Of a DNA stretch of 64,000 bases, positions 48,645-57,772 are shown in pieces. Numbering within the stretch: the stretch's first letter is position 1; each line of letters starts with the position of its first letter. Made by a program: the position numbers and the translations under genes. This DNA is from Enoplosus armatus. Lineage: Eukaryota; Chordata; Actinopteri; Centrarchiformes; Enoplosidae. Under the pieces are notes generated by a model. It was given only the letters and a program-made list of their open reading frames with translations, was not told where the DNA came from and searched no databases. The stretch is from positions 20,206,501 through 20,270,500 of the forward strand of contig NC_092186.1 of assembly GCF_043641665.1 (NCBI RefSeq), in the 5' to 3' direction.

Positions 48645-50683
48645 GCAGACAGGCAGAGATGTATAGCAGCACCAGCAGTAGCCATAGCAGCTCTAATTAT
48701 AATAATAATGGCAATATGACTGATAATAGTAGTTATATAGTTTATAAAATTCATTTCAATTACAATTTTTCCTTAAAATCGAGAGGGGCTTGACGGCCCC
48801 TCCCGCGGAGCTTTGGCAACCCCTGATGAGGTTCGGGACCCCCAGGTTGGGAACCACTGCTCTAGTGCACAGCAGAACTGAGACCGAACACGTCCAGGTG
48901 ACGCTGATGGAAGCTGCTGCCGATGTGCTGCTTTTGCTATGCGGCAAGTGCAGACGTGATGTAACACCAAAAGACACCATTTATTTGTCAAGGGTGCTTT
49001 TGGTGAGGCTTAGTGAGGGTCGTAGAAGCATCTCAGGAAATGTCAGTGAAATCAGGTTTGATGCTGTGGAAGAGTTGTTCACTCAGTACATCAGTGTGAT
49101 ATGTTTCTACTCTGACCACAGTCTTTGTCCTACAGATTGCACATATTCTCGTAGTACAAATAAGATTTGGAGTAAGACCAACAAACCCTCTTGGTAATAG
49201 TACCTTGTGTTCAGTCATCAACTGAAGTACTGTTTCTTCTCACAGTACTAAGAAATATTAACTGTGGTCTGTGGTGAAACTTGTCTCACTACTGCTGACA
49301 TGACTATGTTGAACACCAACACCAACGTTTACCAGCTGCACAACACGCGAGTACAAATGAACTCCTGCTCCAGTCCAGTCAAAGTAATCTGAGAAATGAT
49401 TTAGGTAGTGATGTTCCTATGGACATAAGGCTGATGCCCACATGTTGACTCAGAGAACTCTCTTAAGAGAGATTTTCTTCCTCACCCATTTAATTCATCA
49501 TCAGAGTTTTATCTCCATCATAGTCACGGGGTGTTTCTTCGGCACTGCTATCACTAAATGCCACATTATGCTCATAGGCAGCACATGACTTCAGGAGTGT
49601 GATTTCAAGTGAAGAGGGTTGTGCAGGATGCTGAAAGATGTGATGTTTCCCAGCCTCAGGTCGACCTTCGTTAATGGTCACGCCGTATTTACCATCGATA
49701 GAGCTTTACTTTACAGATAAGGTGCTACATGTTTTTCAAGATTAAGGTCATACTTCCTATAAATCCTGTGCTTTCTGTTACCAAGAAATTGCTGCTTTTC
49801 TCTAACCTTTTTCTTCATTCATGTAAAATGTGTTTGTTTTGAGGAGCAGAAAATATGCATTCAAAGGAGGTGGGACATGACAAGAAATAATTTCTTAAAT
49901 CATACTTTTATTTCATTTTGGCATCTTATTTTTATTTTGCTCCCCCTTATTTATTTTAATTTATCTGTATTTTATATTATTAGTAGTTAAAATAGGAAGA
50001 CTTTACAATATACTGATGTTATGTATGTTAAAGGTGAAGTCCAAATACATTACCTTTAAAGTCCTTATAGTGTTCTAAATGATATATACATATTCCTCAG
50101 TATGATATTTTATATTTTTCCTGTCAGCATAAAGCTTGGTGCTGATACAAAAGCTGATTCTTATGTGTTTAAAATCAGTTGTTGCCTGATTTATTTAGAT
50201 TCTCTAAAATCCTCTTTTTTAATAATGCAGAGTAGGCCACTAACAGTTATTAATGATTCGTGTGTACTGTGTATTATTTCTTAATATATATATATAAATA
50301 TTGTAAATCAGTCAATTTAAAGTTGCAGAAAAGATCTGTTTTTAATTCGACAGCAATATCTTACTCGTTGTTTCACTGATTTCACTGATGGTGGTCTGCT
50401 CAGGTAGAAGTGATTACAACTTCAAGCAATCACTCGCTTCCCAACCATATGCTCCAATATATCAAGTTTATATCATAAAATGTCACATTAAAAAGTTAAA
50501 GTTTTTTATTTTAATCGTATAGACTTCAGGATGTCAGATACAATGACATAACTTCCCGAAACACCTTTTCCTTTCCAGTCCCTTTATTTATTTAGAATAT
50601 GTTGAAGTTGGTTACTTACAGTTGACTAAACCGATGAGTCCAGCACAGAGCAGCAGGACCGTGGGACCACAGAGACCTGCCAT
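40802..50683 (-). CDS. CD45 (PTPRC)-like receptor lacking phosphatase domains
   Basis: Twelve minus-strand exons (50683-50620, 45679-45461, 45152-45123, 44978-44706, 44604-44365, 44268-44155, 43808-43677, 43551-43390, 42837-42697, 41590-41385, 41295-41235, 41049-40802) join in phase to 629 codons. Order: signal peptide; Ser/Thr/Pro mucin-like segment (about 23-105); Cys-rich, N-glycosylation-rich region; fibronectin-III-like exons (about 276-548); one transmembrane helix (about 552-574), beginning ALIGFLVI and ending VVIYKIY, very like CD45. The expected D1/D2 phosphatase region is absent: after VHRCRK the frame runs about 50 residues, including a second hydrophobic stretch, to TAA. No ITIM is seen in the tail. 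Full-length CD45 has roughly 1,200-1,300 residues. This may be a catalytically dead paralogue, a decoy, or the front of a gene broken by rearrangement. Confidence 0.75.
41235..41295 (-). CDS. CD45-like juxtamembrane ectodomain exon
   Basis: 61 nt, phase 0 to 1, acceptor ttccag, donor gtatgt. It contains VTAFNGAHEGNPKEAEVNT, the G strand ending the last fibronectin repeat. Confidence 0.75.
41385..41590 (-). CDS. CD45-like membrane-proximal fibronectin exon
   Basis: 206 nt, phase 1 to 0, acceptor cttacag, donor gtttgt. It contains EEITDLAVYVPEHNVIRVTC and DLSYSTAYTLK, again fibronectin-III strand patterns. Confidence 0.75.
42697..42837 (-). CDS. CD45-like fibronectin-III-type exon
   Basis: 141 nt, phase 1 to 1, acceptor ttgcag, donor gtaagt. 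It contains GLQPYTQYTCKVQPIYNQ, a clear fibronectin-III F-G strand block. Confidence 0.78.
42965..42996. repeat. (ATCA)8 tetranucleotide microsatellite
   Basis: 32 bp in an intron of the CD45-like gene. Confidence 0.95.
43390..43551 (-). CDS. CD45-like fibronectin-III-type exon
   Basis: 162 nt, phase 1 to 1, acceptor taacag, donor gtaagt. It contains AELSWTTTSRNCQAVLP and SYNCSCWP, the first half of a fibronectin-type repeat completed by the next exon. Confidence 0.72.
43677..43808 (-). CDS. CD45-like fibronectin-III-type exon
   Basis: 132 nt, phase 1 to 1, acceptor ctcctcag, donor gtatgt. It contains LSELEPFTDYTCTGQIKHNN, the L-x-P-x-T-x-Y-x-C signature of CD45 fibronectin repeats. Confidence 0.75.
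44155..44268 (-). CDS. CD45-like ectodomain exon
   Basis: 114 nt, phase 1 to 1, acceptor ttccacag, donor gtgagt. It contains LPPNCNDLTIDYTCQ, a Cys pair typical of the CD45 fibronectin-like repeats. Confidence 0.72.
44365..44604 (-). CDS. CD45-like Cys-rich ectodomain exon
   Basis: 240 nt, phase 1 to 1, acceptor tatttcag, donor gtatgt. It has six cysteines in CTPGYVCYRSHWN, EPCKSD, FCIKPRYDDIC and GNCLNSS, and several N-X-S/T sites. It matches the Cys-rich domain following the mucin region in CD45. Confidence 0.75.
44706..44978 (-). CDS. CD45-like ectodomain exon (Cys-containing)
   Basis: 273 nt, phase 1 to 1, acceptor ctgcag, donor gtgagt. It encodes a beta-sandwich-like segment starting CSYTVTPIKFGFQINITT with N-glycosylation sites and the block LKPCTKYEH. 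Decayed duplicates of this exon occur at 49485-49715 (most of it) and 47935-47990 (its 3' end). Confidence 0.75.
45123..45152 (-). CDS. CD45-like 30-nt microexon
   Basis: Thirty nucleotides, phase 1 to 1, between ctccag and gtgagt. It encodes roughly TTQAPPAPQ. The tiny size and clean borders suit an optional mucin-region exon. Confidence 0.6.
45280..45365 (-). other. Possible optional mucin-like exon of the CD45-like gene
   Basis: One minus-strand frame reads TPSTTSPSPTANTPQNQTSP, the same Ser/Thr/Pro composition as the flanking exons. I could not find a splice acceptor that gives this frame in phase 1, so it may be a decayed alternatively spliced exon. Confidence 0.3.
45461..45679 (-). CDS. 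CD45-like mucin-type Ser/Thr/Pro exon
   Basis: The acceptor aatgcag precedes 45679. The exon is almost entirely Thr/Ser/Pro/Ala with several N-X-S/T sites (e.g. PRNMT, HNST), resembling the O-glycosylated, alternatively spliced N-terminus of CD45. The 3' end is uncertain: the only phase-consistent donor is a weak GTTTAC after 45461. Confidence 0.6.
45680..47391. other. First intron of the CD45-like gene, distal part
   Basis: AT-rich, non-repetitive to the eye; short open frames without domain character. No exon or recognised mobile element. Confidence 0.5.
47440..47515 (-). pseudogene. Decayed mucin-like exon relic
   Basis: The minus strand reads NYATGCATPSAIPSPQPHTT. It matches, with substitutions, the segment at about 51485-51535 (YATSCAVPHATPSPQPP). 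Both are Thr/Pro-rich like the CD45 mucin region, but splice sites and phase are not convincing. Likely relics of duplicated receptor exons. Confidence 0.4.
47935..47990 (-). pseudogene. Fragment duplicate of CD45-like exon 4 end and donor
   Basis: About 50 bases closely match 44695-44745, covering the end of that exon and its gtgagt donor (minus-strand acaactga..tgagtgagtaaaaa). A single-base deletion in the relic disrupts the frame. It is a truncated duplicate. Confidence 0.6.
48204..48859. mobile_element. hAT-type non-autonomous element with 8-bp target duplication
   Basis: Terminal inverted repeats cagtggttcccaacc (48204) and ggttgggaaccactg (to 48859) bound 656 bp. The flanks ctttaatg (48196-48203) and ctctagtg (48860-48867) match at 6 of 8 positions, an aged 8-bp duplication as made by hAT transposases. 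No transposase frame. It lies among the CD45-like exon relics and contains a second repeat. Confidence 0.75.
48425..48660. repeat. Common teleost dispersed repeat nested in the hAT element
   Basis: It begins ttcaattcaattttatt, then atatagcgcc, and includes caacagttccca, agtggcaaggaaaaa and ttgggttggagaga, words I recognise from a very widespread fish interspersed repeat. It is followed by (GA)n and (CAGA)n (48608-48657). The family name is not assigned. Confidence 0.55.
49485..49715 (-). pseudogene. Decayed duplicate of CD45-like exon 4
   Basis: A minus-strand frame contains TINEGRPEAGKHH and LLKSCAAYEHNVAFSDSS, aligning throughout with exon 44706-44978 (HVNEAGQPKTQ, LKPCTKYEHQLAIIDSD). The DNA is also alignable but heavily substituted. 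The 3' donor region has changed (no gtgagt) and the 5' half runs out near the GKYGV-like block, so this is a relic rather than a usable exon. Confidence 0.7.
50620..50683 (-). CDS. CD45-like exon 1: signal peptide
   Basis: ATG at 50683 on the minus strand in the context ggatATGG. 21 codons with a hydrophobic core (TVLLLCAGLIGLV), phase 1, donor gtaagt. A decayed copy of the same exon lies 1.6 kb upstream (52244-52299). Confidence 0.75.
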
Positions 50684-51100
50684 ATCCAGGAGTTTGGCTG
50701 CGTGCAGGTGCGTACATACAGGATAATCGAATATGCAGATATTCACGCACCCAAAAGGATTAAATGCTAAGAAAGAAATGTTGTATAATTTAACCTTTCA
50801 ACACAGCTGCCTGACTCGCATCTCACACTTTAAATCTCAAGTTTTCAGTCAAGTGAGTCAGGGTGATGTCTCACCCCAGCATCATTTCTGCTACACCACA
50901 GCAAACAGGAAATCCTTTTATCTAAACATCACATATGTTTGTCTCGGTATTTCGGGGGGTGGGGGGGGGCATGCAGCAAACGGCCCAGGCTGCTGCGGGT
51001 AAAGGCGGCCCATATATTTCTTTCTTTTGATCTTTCTATAATTCACTCTGTTAATACGTATATGCTATTGTATTTGGATTCCGTTTTCAGCAGTAGGGTT
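50684..51100. other. Upstream flank / promoter region of the CD45-like gene
   Basis: Sequence immediately upstream of the start codon. A G-run (50953-50970) and T/A-rich DNA; no TATA box I would trust. Promoter position cannot be called from sequence alone. Confidence 0.3.
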
Positions 51101-51260
51101 TGCTATATGAGGCTTTTAGACACTTGCTCAGTGTGCTGCTTGTTTCAGGGTTTAATCCCAAATTAACAGACTCACTATAGAGGAGAGTAACAGTAGATCT
51201 TTAGTGATCTTTACACACTTTGAGGCCTTCAGGACTTGTGCCTCATGCCCGACTTTTGTT
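51100..51260. repeat. Proximal copy of an ancient tandem duplication
   Basis: Matches 52440-52585 with many substitutions: shared words include gctcagtgt.ctgct, tttacacactttgaggcc and caggactt.. against gctcagtgtactgct, tttaaacacgctttgaggcc and caggata. The offset is about 1.32 kb. Together with the two signal exons (offset 1.62 kb) it shows that the receptor's 5' region was duplicated. Confidence 0.6.
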
Positions 51261-51484
51261 CTAAAGCCAGTTTGCTGGGAGATTGAACAGCTCCAAATTG
51301 TTCAAGGTCAGTAGTAAATATACATACATGGTGTAACTTACACCATATCCAGGCTGCAAAGAACAAACACTCGGTAACAATGTGGTAACAAACATGATTT
51401 CCATTTTAATACAGCGTGCTCTCTTCATGAAATTGTGGTGTCAGTTGCTCTAAGAAATGAGAGTTTAAAGTAGCGGGAGCCGGA

Positions 51485-51540
51485 GGCTGAGGTGACGGTG
51501 TGGCATGAGGCACAGCACAGCTGGTGGCATAAGTAAGATA
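51485..51540 (-). pseudogene. Decayed mucin-like exon relic
   Basis: Partner of the relic at 47440-47515. The minus strand encodes a Thr/Pro-rich peptide (CAVPHATPSPQPPAP). No convincing phase-consistent splice borders. Confidence 0.4.
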
Positions 51541-51639
51541 AAATGTTATATATGGTACATTTATTTACTGCGACGCACCTGTCATATGAATAATAACCTC
51601 GAATGAAAACTGACAAACATTGCAGATTTTATTAAGTCA

Positions 51640-51910
51640 TGAATGAGTGTGTAAGACACATATTATTGAGGTTATAGTTAAAGGTGGCATTGCACTGGAC
51701 TAGATTACATTGAGAGGTGTTTTTAATTTTTTGTCCCTCTTGATAGCAGACATGAGGGGGACAGAATAATAGAAACATGTCTCAATATAATGCCACCACC
51801 ATTAACTAACACCCCAATACCAAAATTGAATTAACTCCTCTATGACAGTGTAAAAAAACATTCAGAACATTGTAGGTGTCAGTAGACTTTAACTGTTGTA
51901 TTGTAAGAAA
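51640..51910. repeat. Degenerate relative of the palindromic MITE at 55545
   Basis: Shares gagaggtgttt, tgtccctct and the block gacagaataatagaaaca with the centre of the 55545-56007 element (gagaggtgttt, gacaaaataatagaaaca). The ends are not recognisable, so this is an old copy. Confidence 0.45.
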
Positions 51911-52243
51911 GGGGCCACTGAGTGTGTGTTCTAAAGCTATTTCATGAAGGTTTTAAGTATAAAGCTGTTCAACTTTGCTGTGTAAAGTCACATCATCTGA
52001 TCCACTGATAAATCCAGCTACTATAAAATGCACGTAATGATAGGATGGATAGGATAAAAATGAAAATGATAATCAGTCTGTGGAGGTGAAGGTATTAGAA
52101 AATAACTCAATAAAAACCATAAATGTAACATGTGACAGACACTTGTACAGCCTCTTACAAGAATACCAAATGCATGTATTTTATTAACTACCATTCCTCA
52201 GCAGTTTTCATTTTATTTGAAATAATAAATATTTTAACTTACA

Positions 52244-52299
52244 GTTGGCCAAACCAATGATCCCGGCCCAGAGCAGCAGGATTTTAAGACTATATCCAG
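52244..52299 (-). pseudogene. Decayed duplicate of the CD45-like signal-peptide exon
   Basis: The minus strand reads like exon 1 (core ILLLWAGIIGLAN against VLLLCAGLIGLVN) with an intact gtaagt donor. The ATG has become ATA and about 11 bases are missing after it. The donor and hydrophobic core survive, but the start is lost. Confidence 0.7.
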
Positions 52300-52439
52300 C
52301 TGTTAGGGTAGATAGAAGATGCAGCTTTGCCACAAATAATGGGAAGTCTGCTCTTTCTAAATCTCACTTCTTTTTTAAGTGTGAAACCCCCCTAAATGAA
52401 GGTGACCATGGCATTTGAAAACATCACTGCCTGTTCCTT

Positions 52440-52585
52440 ATGGATGAGCTCCAAAGTGACACTTTGAGACGCATGCTCAGTGTACTGCTGGTTCGAAACT
52501 AAGATGAGACAGAGCTACAGGTTTGGTGACCTTTAAACACGCTTTGAGGCCTCCAGGATAGCATGCTTGTTCTGAGATCAGTTTA
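52440..52585. repeat. Distal copy of the ancient tandem duplication
   Basis: Pair of 51100-51260, upstream of the dead signal exon as the other copy is upstream of the live one. It defines a head-to-tail duplication of the 5' flank plus exon 1. Confidence 0.55.
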
Positions 52586-52599
52586 GAGATATTTTACTG

Positions 52600-55000
52600 C
52601 TCTCCTTCTTTCGCTGACTCCTTCCTGTTTTTAGGCTTACAGGTCAAGATTATTATAGCCTGGCCATGTACTCAAAAACACACAAGGAACTACCTTCTAT
52701 AAATGCACAAGAAAAATGTTGTCTCTTCTCTCCCAAACTTCTTTTCTCCTTTTTTCCTCCCCAGTCTAAAGGAAGAAAACATTCTGCCATGTGCTCCAGG
52801 AGTGAATGTCTTCATTTGTGCTGTTCCATTAATTTCTGCTTTGCTGTTAGTGTGTTTGAGGTCATTAGCTGAGTGTTAATGGTCTCCTTCCTCCTTGCTT
52901 CCCTTGAGTGCCCCCCTCCCGCTGCACCCTTACTCCATTCTGTAGGTTCCCTCCACTCCACCCACTAAACTAACCCATCCCTCTGGGTCCTCCAAATCCC
53001 TCTTGGCCAGGGAGCAGTGGGGGTGGGCACTGGCTCTCTCCCTGTAATGAACTCCACAGGGACTGCTGTTCAGTTTCATCACAGCAAAAATTGCTCCCAT
53101 GGAGCCCTGAACACAGTGAAAACAAACAAAAGTAAATATCTGGAATTAATAGACAAGTTGTTTGGCTATAGCCCCGCCCTCATGGACTCCTCTGCTTCAG
53201 AGTATAGAGATATTTATATATTGCAAGAAACTGGCTCTGCATTTTGGGTTTAATGATTAAAAAAAAAAACACTTTTTGAAAAAGTTGGGGAGCATGCTGT
53301 TTTTGTCCTGTTGTTTGCCATACATCCATGCATCCCTAAGTCCATCTTGTGGTGAAAGGTCTTCACTGCAGTTTGCTTTTACTGGTGAATCCTTTTAAAA
53401 TATATAAATATGCTCTGTAGCAGACAGGAGCTTTGTTAATTATATACTTAACATACTACATTTCTTGGCCAGTAGTGTTCGTGCCTGTAGTTTTTCATTG
53501 GAGGTGGAAATTGATATAACGTAACTGAATATAGCCTGTCAATGACATTATTTCATGTGCCATTGCATACTTTATACAAAGATACAATATAAATATTCAG
53601 AGTGCCAACCTTTAGTTTGTGTTTTTTCAATGCAAAAATTTAAGTATGAAAATAAGCACATGGGGAAATGCATCTTCAAGGATTTGTATAAATAATTTAG
53701 TTAACCAACTAATCGTCTCCCAAGTTCACACGTGAAACATAATTTTGCTGCAGAAAGAGTCTGCCTCTCTTTGTGAGTTTAACTTGAGAACAAGAGTACA
53801 GAGAAAGAGGAAGGCACTCGTTCTTTAAATAGGGTTTGAGTTGACATGATTTTAAGGTACTTTATAAGCATGGTGTATGTGTGTGTGTTTATGTGTAGAT
53901 TAAAGAAAGCGCATGGAAGAAACAGCAGAATAATCTCTCAGCTCATCATTTGTCCCAGGTGATCTCTGAGTGTTCTGAGGCAGAAAAATGGGGCCGTTCC
54001 AGAGGACATTGACTTGAATTTTTTTTTTCCCCCTGTTTGTTTGTTTTGTTTTTAGAAGCCTGGAATATCAATATTTTTTGCACATTTGAAATAGCTTGTG
54101 GCGCATGCTTGGCAATGGCAGCCTGAGCTTCAAACATATTAGTTTGCTGGGAGAGAAGAATCACCAGGGACAGTCTCCAAACACAAGCGGGAACAGCAGC
54201 ACAGTCCTGTAAGCTGCTATTGTTTGAACTTGAGTAACTTTAAACAGGTTAAACTCATATTTAGAATGAAACAGTTGTCTTGTAGGCCTGCTCGGTTTTC
54301 AGGTTAGAATATTTGTCAGCAGCTGCTCTCCGGGGAAAATGTTCTGAGGTTCAGGTAAAGAAACACGGTCCCTGCAGTCATTTATCAGCTGGAAGCTACA
54401 CCCAGCAGGCCGCAACTGGCGTCAGTCATCAGCACTGTTCCTGACACACTAACATATGTGAAGGCAGGCACACACACACACAATAAACACCACACATAAT
54501 AAGCATGTGTACGCTGGTGTAATGACTGACTCTTGCTCTGCATGTCCTTAATCTGCAACCACCAGGCCAGCACAGAGGGGGCACAGTAAAATACAAGCAG
54601 CCTGCAGTGAGCTGAGCCAAAATAAAAAGCCAAGTGGCTCACTAAACCCGTCAGGGGCTCTTAAAAGGCACGCACCACTTCTCCCTCGTCCCTCCAGCAG
54701 CCCTACAGGAGGTTTATAAAATGCCGCCCCGCAAAACTAAACTGGGAAGCATCGGTCCAGCCTTCCGGAACGGGCGTTTTCACAAACTGTAAACTATTGG
54801 AAACAAATGCCGTCTTAAACGTGTTCAAAAGAAACCTGATCCTCAGAGACACTTTACAGGTGGCCGGGGTGTGTCAGATGTAGACAGCCCTCCCCATCAC
54901 ACACACACACACACACGCCACTGTTTTTGCCTCCTATGTGGGACTTTAGTCATCTCCTCCCCTCTGTGTGGACCAGACCACTGCCTGTAAATAGAGAAAG
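52600..55000. other. Intergenic region, no gene seen
   Basis: 2.4 kb between the receptor relics and a transposon cluster. AT-rich, short CA tracts (54470-54482, 54899-54916). Open frames are short and lack domain features. Regulatory elements of the receptor or of the KMT5A-like gene may lie here but cannot be recognised. Confidence 0.5.
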
Positions 55001-55012
55001 ATGCCAGGTCTG

Positions 55013-55300
55013 GTGTGTGTGTGTGTGTGTGTGTCCTGGTATTTATCACGTTATGGGGACATCGATCTGTTTACACAGTCACGTCCAGGGGACCTCTAAC
55101 AGTATGGGGACAAAAAATCAGGTCCCCAGAAGGCAAACCCTTTTAAATGAATGCAAGAGTCATTATAAAGGTGCCTGTGAAGTTTTTAGCTTTGGCCCAT
55201 TAGACATGTTCACCAGTCAGTGTGTGTGTGTGAAGGGTGCTCAGTTGCGCCCCCAACAGTATCCAGCTGGTAGTGCACTCACTGCTTCACACACACACAC
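55013..55300. repeat. Fish dispersed repeat with (GT)n head and GGGGAC words
   Basis: (GT)n followed by cctggtatttatcacgtta, then tggggac, caggggacct, tatggggaca and caggtccccag. This arrangement is common in teleost genomes next to GT microsatellites. Similar ggtccccat..gggacca words recur inside the 685-bp array units further on. Confidence 0.5.
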
Positions 55301-55339
55301 CTTCCAAATATGGTTCGGACCGCCCACTTCCTGGTCCCC

Positions 55340-55543
55340 ATTAAGAAGGTTTTCAGGAATAATATAGTAATGTATAATAATATAAAATATAATGTAAAGT
55401 CAATGTATAATATAGTATAATATGGTACATTATAATAATAATTACTAATATAATGTAACATAGTATAATATATAGTATAGTACAGCAATATGACAGTATA
55501 TAGTATAAAATAGTATATATATACTGTATATATATACACACAT
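55340..55543. repeat. TA-rich low-complexity tract (left of the MITE)
   Basis: Irregular TAATATAG-type low-complexity DNA continuing at 56010-56165 on the other side of the palindromic element. The element inserted inside a TA-rich block. Confidence 0.7.
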
Positions 55544-55544
55544 A

Positions 55545-56007
55545 CACTCAGTGTCCAGTTTATTGGGTACACCTAGCTAAAGTAATGCAGTCTAATGCAA
55601 CAGGCCTCCAATAAATCCCCCTTCATGAAGGTTGTAATGTTCAGTTTGTGTTGTTTTAGAGATGCGTAGATTCAACTGTATAATCATTTTGGAGGATGAG
55701 GTATGTGGTGCTGTTGAACTGTACTGCATTATACAGAGAGGTGTTTCTGTTATTTAGCCTACCCTGATTGAAATGAATGAGGTGGACAAAATAATAGAAA
55801 CACCCGGACAGTATAACACAGTACAGTTCAACAGCACCACATAGTACATCCTCCAAAATGACCACACAGTAGAATCTACACCTCTTTAAAACATTTTAAA
55901 CAAAAACTGAACATTATAACCTCCATGAAGGTAGGATATATTGTAGGGCTGTTGTATTAGACTGCATTAGTTTAGCTAGGTTTACCTAATGGTCTGGCAA
56001 CTGAGTG
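55545..56007. mobile_element. Palindromic TA-flanked MITE
   Basis: The left end cactcagtgtccagtttatt and the right end (read inverted) cactcagttgccagaccatt are matched terminal repeats. TA dinucleotides flank both sides (55543-55544, 56008-56009). The arms continue pairing inward (gctgttgaactgtact against agtacagttcaacagc), so the whole 463 bp is one long foldback. No coding capacity. Known fish genomes carry related cactcagtggcc-type MITEs mobilised in trans. Confidence 0.8.
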
Positions 56008-56165
56008 TACATATATACAGTATATACTGTATATATATAACATAATATATAATATATAGTATAGTACAGCAATATAACATAGAATAATAGAATATCAAAT
56101 ATAATATGGGAGTATGGTTATAGTATATTATATATATCAAAATATATCAACAAATATAACGAATC

Positions 56166-56807
56166 AGACCAATGAGTGGCGTGAGTGTCTCAAGTGTACC
56201 AAACACTGTGGAGAAATGGGTCTGTGTGTTACAGTCTGTGGTCTCCACTGCTGTTATACAGTCTGATGGCAGCAGGTACAAATGAGTGCCTGAATTGCTC
56301 CGTTTTGCTCCTGGGTGGGTGGCTGAATGAGCTGCCCATCTGCCTCAGCTCGTCGTACAGGGGGTGAGGGGGGGTTTCCAGGATGGCTTTGATCTAGTCC
56401 TTCATCCTCCTCCCCACCACTGACTCCAGACTGTCCAGTCCCAGCCCGACCACAGAACTGGCTTTCTTTACCAGTTTGTTCAGTCTCTGGCCTCACCAGC
56501 CTTGCTGCCACCTCCCAGCACACCACAGCAAAGAACAGAGCACAGGGTACTACAGACTGGTAGAAGGTTTTCAGGATCCTGTTGCACACACTGAAGGATC
56601 AGAGTCTCCTCAGGAAGACCAGTCTGCTCTGTCCCTTCCTGAATAGGGCATCAGTGTTATGAGCAGTTCAGTTTTTTATTGATTTGGACCCCAAGGTACC
56701 TGTATGAGTCCACCCTCTCCACTTCCTGTCCCTGGTTGAACAGGGACAGGGGCCCTCGTGTTCCTCTGGTAGTCCACCACCAGCTCTTTGGTCTTGCTGA
56801 TATTGAG
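56166..56807 (-). mobile_element. LINE fragment, 3' part of a reverse-transcriptase ORF
   Basis: The minus-strand frame includes NISKTKELVVDYQ-like and RILKTFYQSVVPCALFFAVVC blocks, typical of the C-terminal end of fish LINE ORF2. It has several frameshifts and stops, so it is dead. The coding sense continues beyond the hAT insertion at 57773 (NNSHLKLN-like). The exact family (L2/Rex1-type) is not decided. Confidence 0.7.
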
Positions 56808-56815
56808 CTTCAGGT

Positions 56816-57222
56816 TAGTGATGTGTCGGTTCAAAGAGATGGCTCTTTTAAGTTAATGATGGGAGCCGGCTCCCATCTGCGACCGAGCCGTTTTATTTAG
56901 TTTTTTTGTTTGTAAAGTAATACAAGGCAGAATGATACGACGATCTCCACGTCACGGGTGCTCCATGCAGTCAGTGACTGAATGTCACGTGCAGGGCAGA
57001 TAATAACAGAGAGGAGAAACCGGATCAGCCCCTCTAAGCTGAGGCACTTGGTCTTCCTCAATGCCAATCTGCCCTGAAAAAAATGATAAAAAGTTAGTTA
57101 GATAGTTGATGGTGGTTAGTTCATAGAGACACCTAAAACTGTTGGATGCTGCTGCTTTGCAATTTATTTATTTATGATTATTTTTACTTCCCTTTACTTT
57201 TTCAGTACTTTACTTTTATATT

Positions 57223-57264
<42 letters not shown>

Positions 57265-57764
57265 TATTGTACTTGTTATTTTTAGGTTTTCTTTTGTTAA
57301 TACTAAAATAAAGCTCTGCTGTTTTGTTAGGGGTGTGTGTCAATAGCTTTCCTTTATTTTAAATTTCTATGCTTAAGTTTTTATAGGTGTTTCTATCTGC
57401 TTTGTGTAGCAGAGTGGTTCTACAAGCAAGTCAGTGCATTCATTGGGTGGTTTCAGAGTTACAAGGGTCTGTAAATGCAATGAAAACAATTGGCTACAGC
57501 AATTTATTGATATTAGAAAATTTAATTTTTTACTTTTGAATACTTCAGTACAAAGGATGTATTGAATAATTTAAGTGATATATGTGTACACATACAAATC
57601 ATAAGTCAAAACAGCGCTAAATTTGGCTGGATTATAATAGGTATAAGACTTATACTTTAAGTGGTAAAACGAAGAGCCGTTTGGGGGCCGAAAGAGCCGA
57701 CTCTCCTTGGTGAGCTGAGCCAAATTATCCGGCTCATTAAAAAGAACCGGAATTCCCATCACTA
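56816..57764. mobile_element. hAT-type element inserted in the LINE, perfect 8-bp target duplication
   Basis: It starts tagtgatgtgtcggttc and ends gaaccggaattcccatcacta (inverted). Identical cttcaggt copies flank it (56808-56815, 57765-57772). Subterminal gagccg/cggctc words are repeated inside both ends. It is 949 bp with no transposase frame, and contains an (AT)n run (57226-57262). Confidence 0.8.
57226..57262. repeat. (AT)n microsatellite inside the hAT element
   Basis: About 37 bp of AT within 56816-57764. Confidence 0.9.
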
Positions 57765-57772
57765 CTTCAGGT

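Noticed and set aside
48790..49197. 135-residue plus-strand open frame
   Set aside because: It starts inside the right end of the hAT element and continues into unique DNA; no domain and no splice support.
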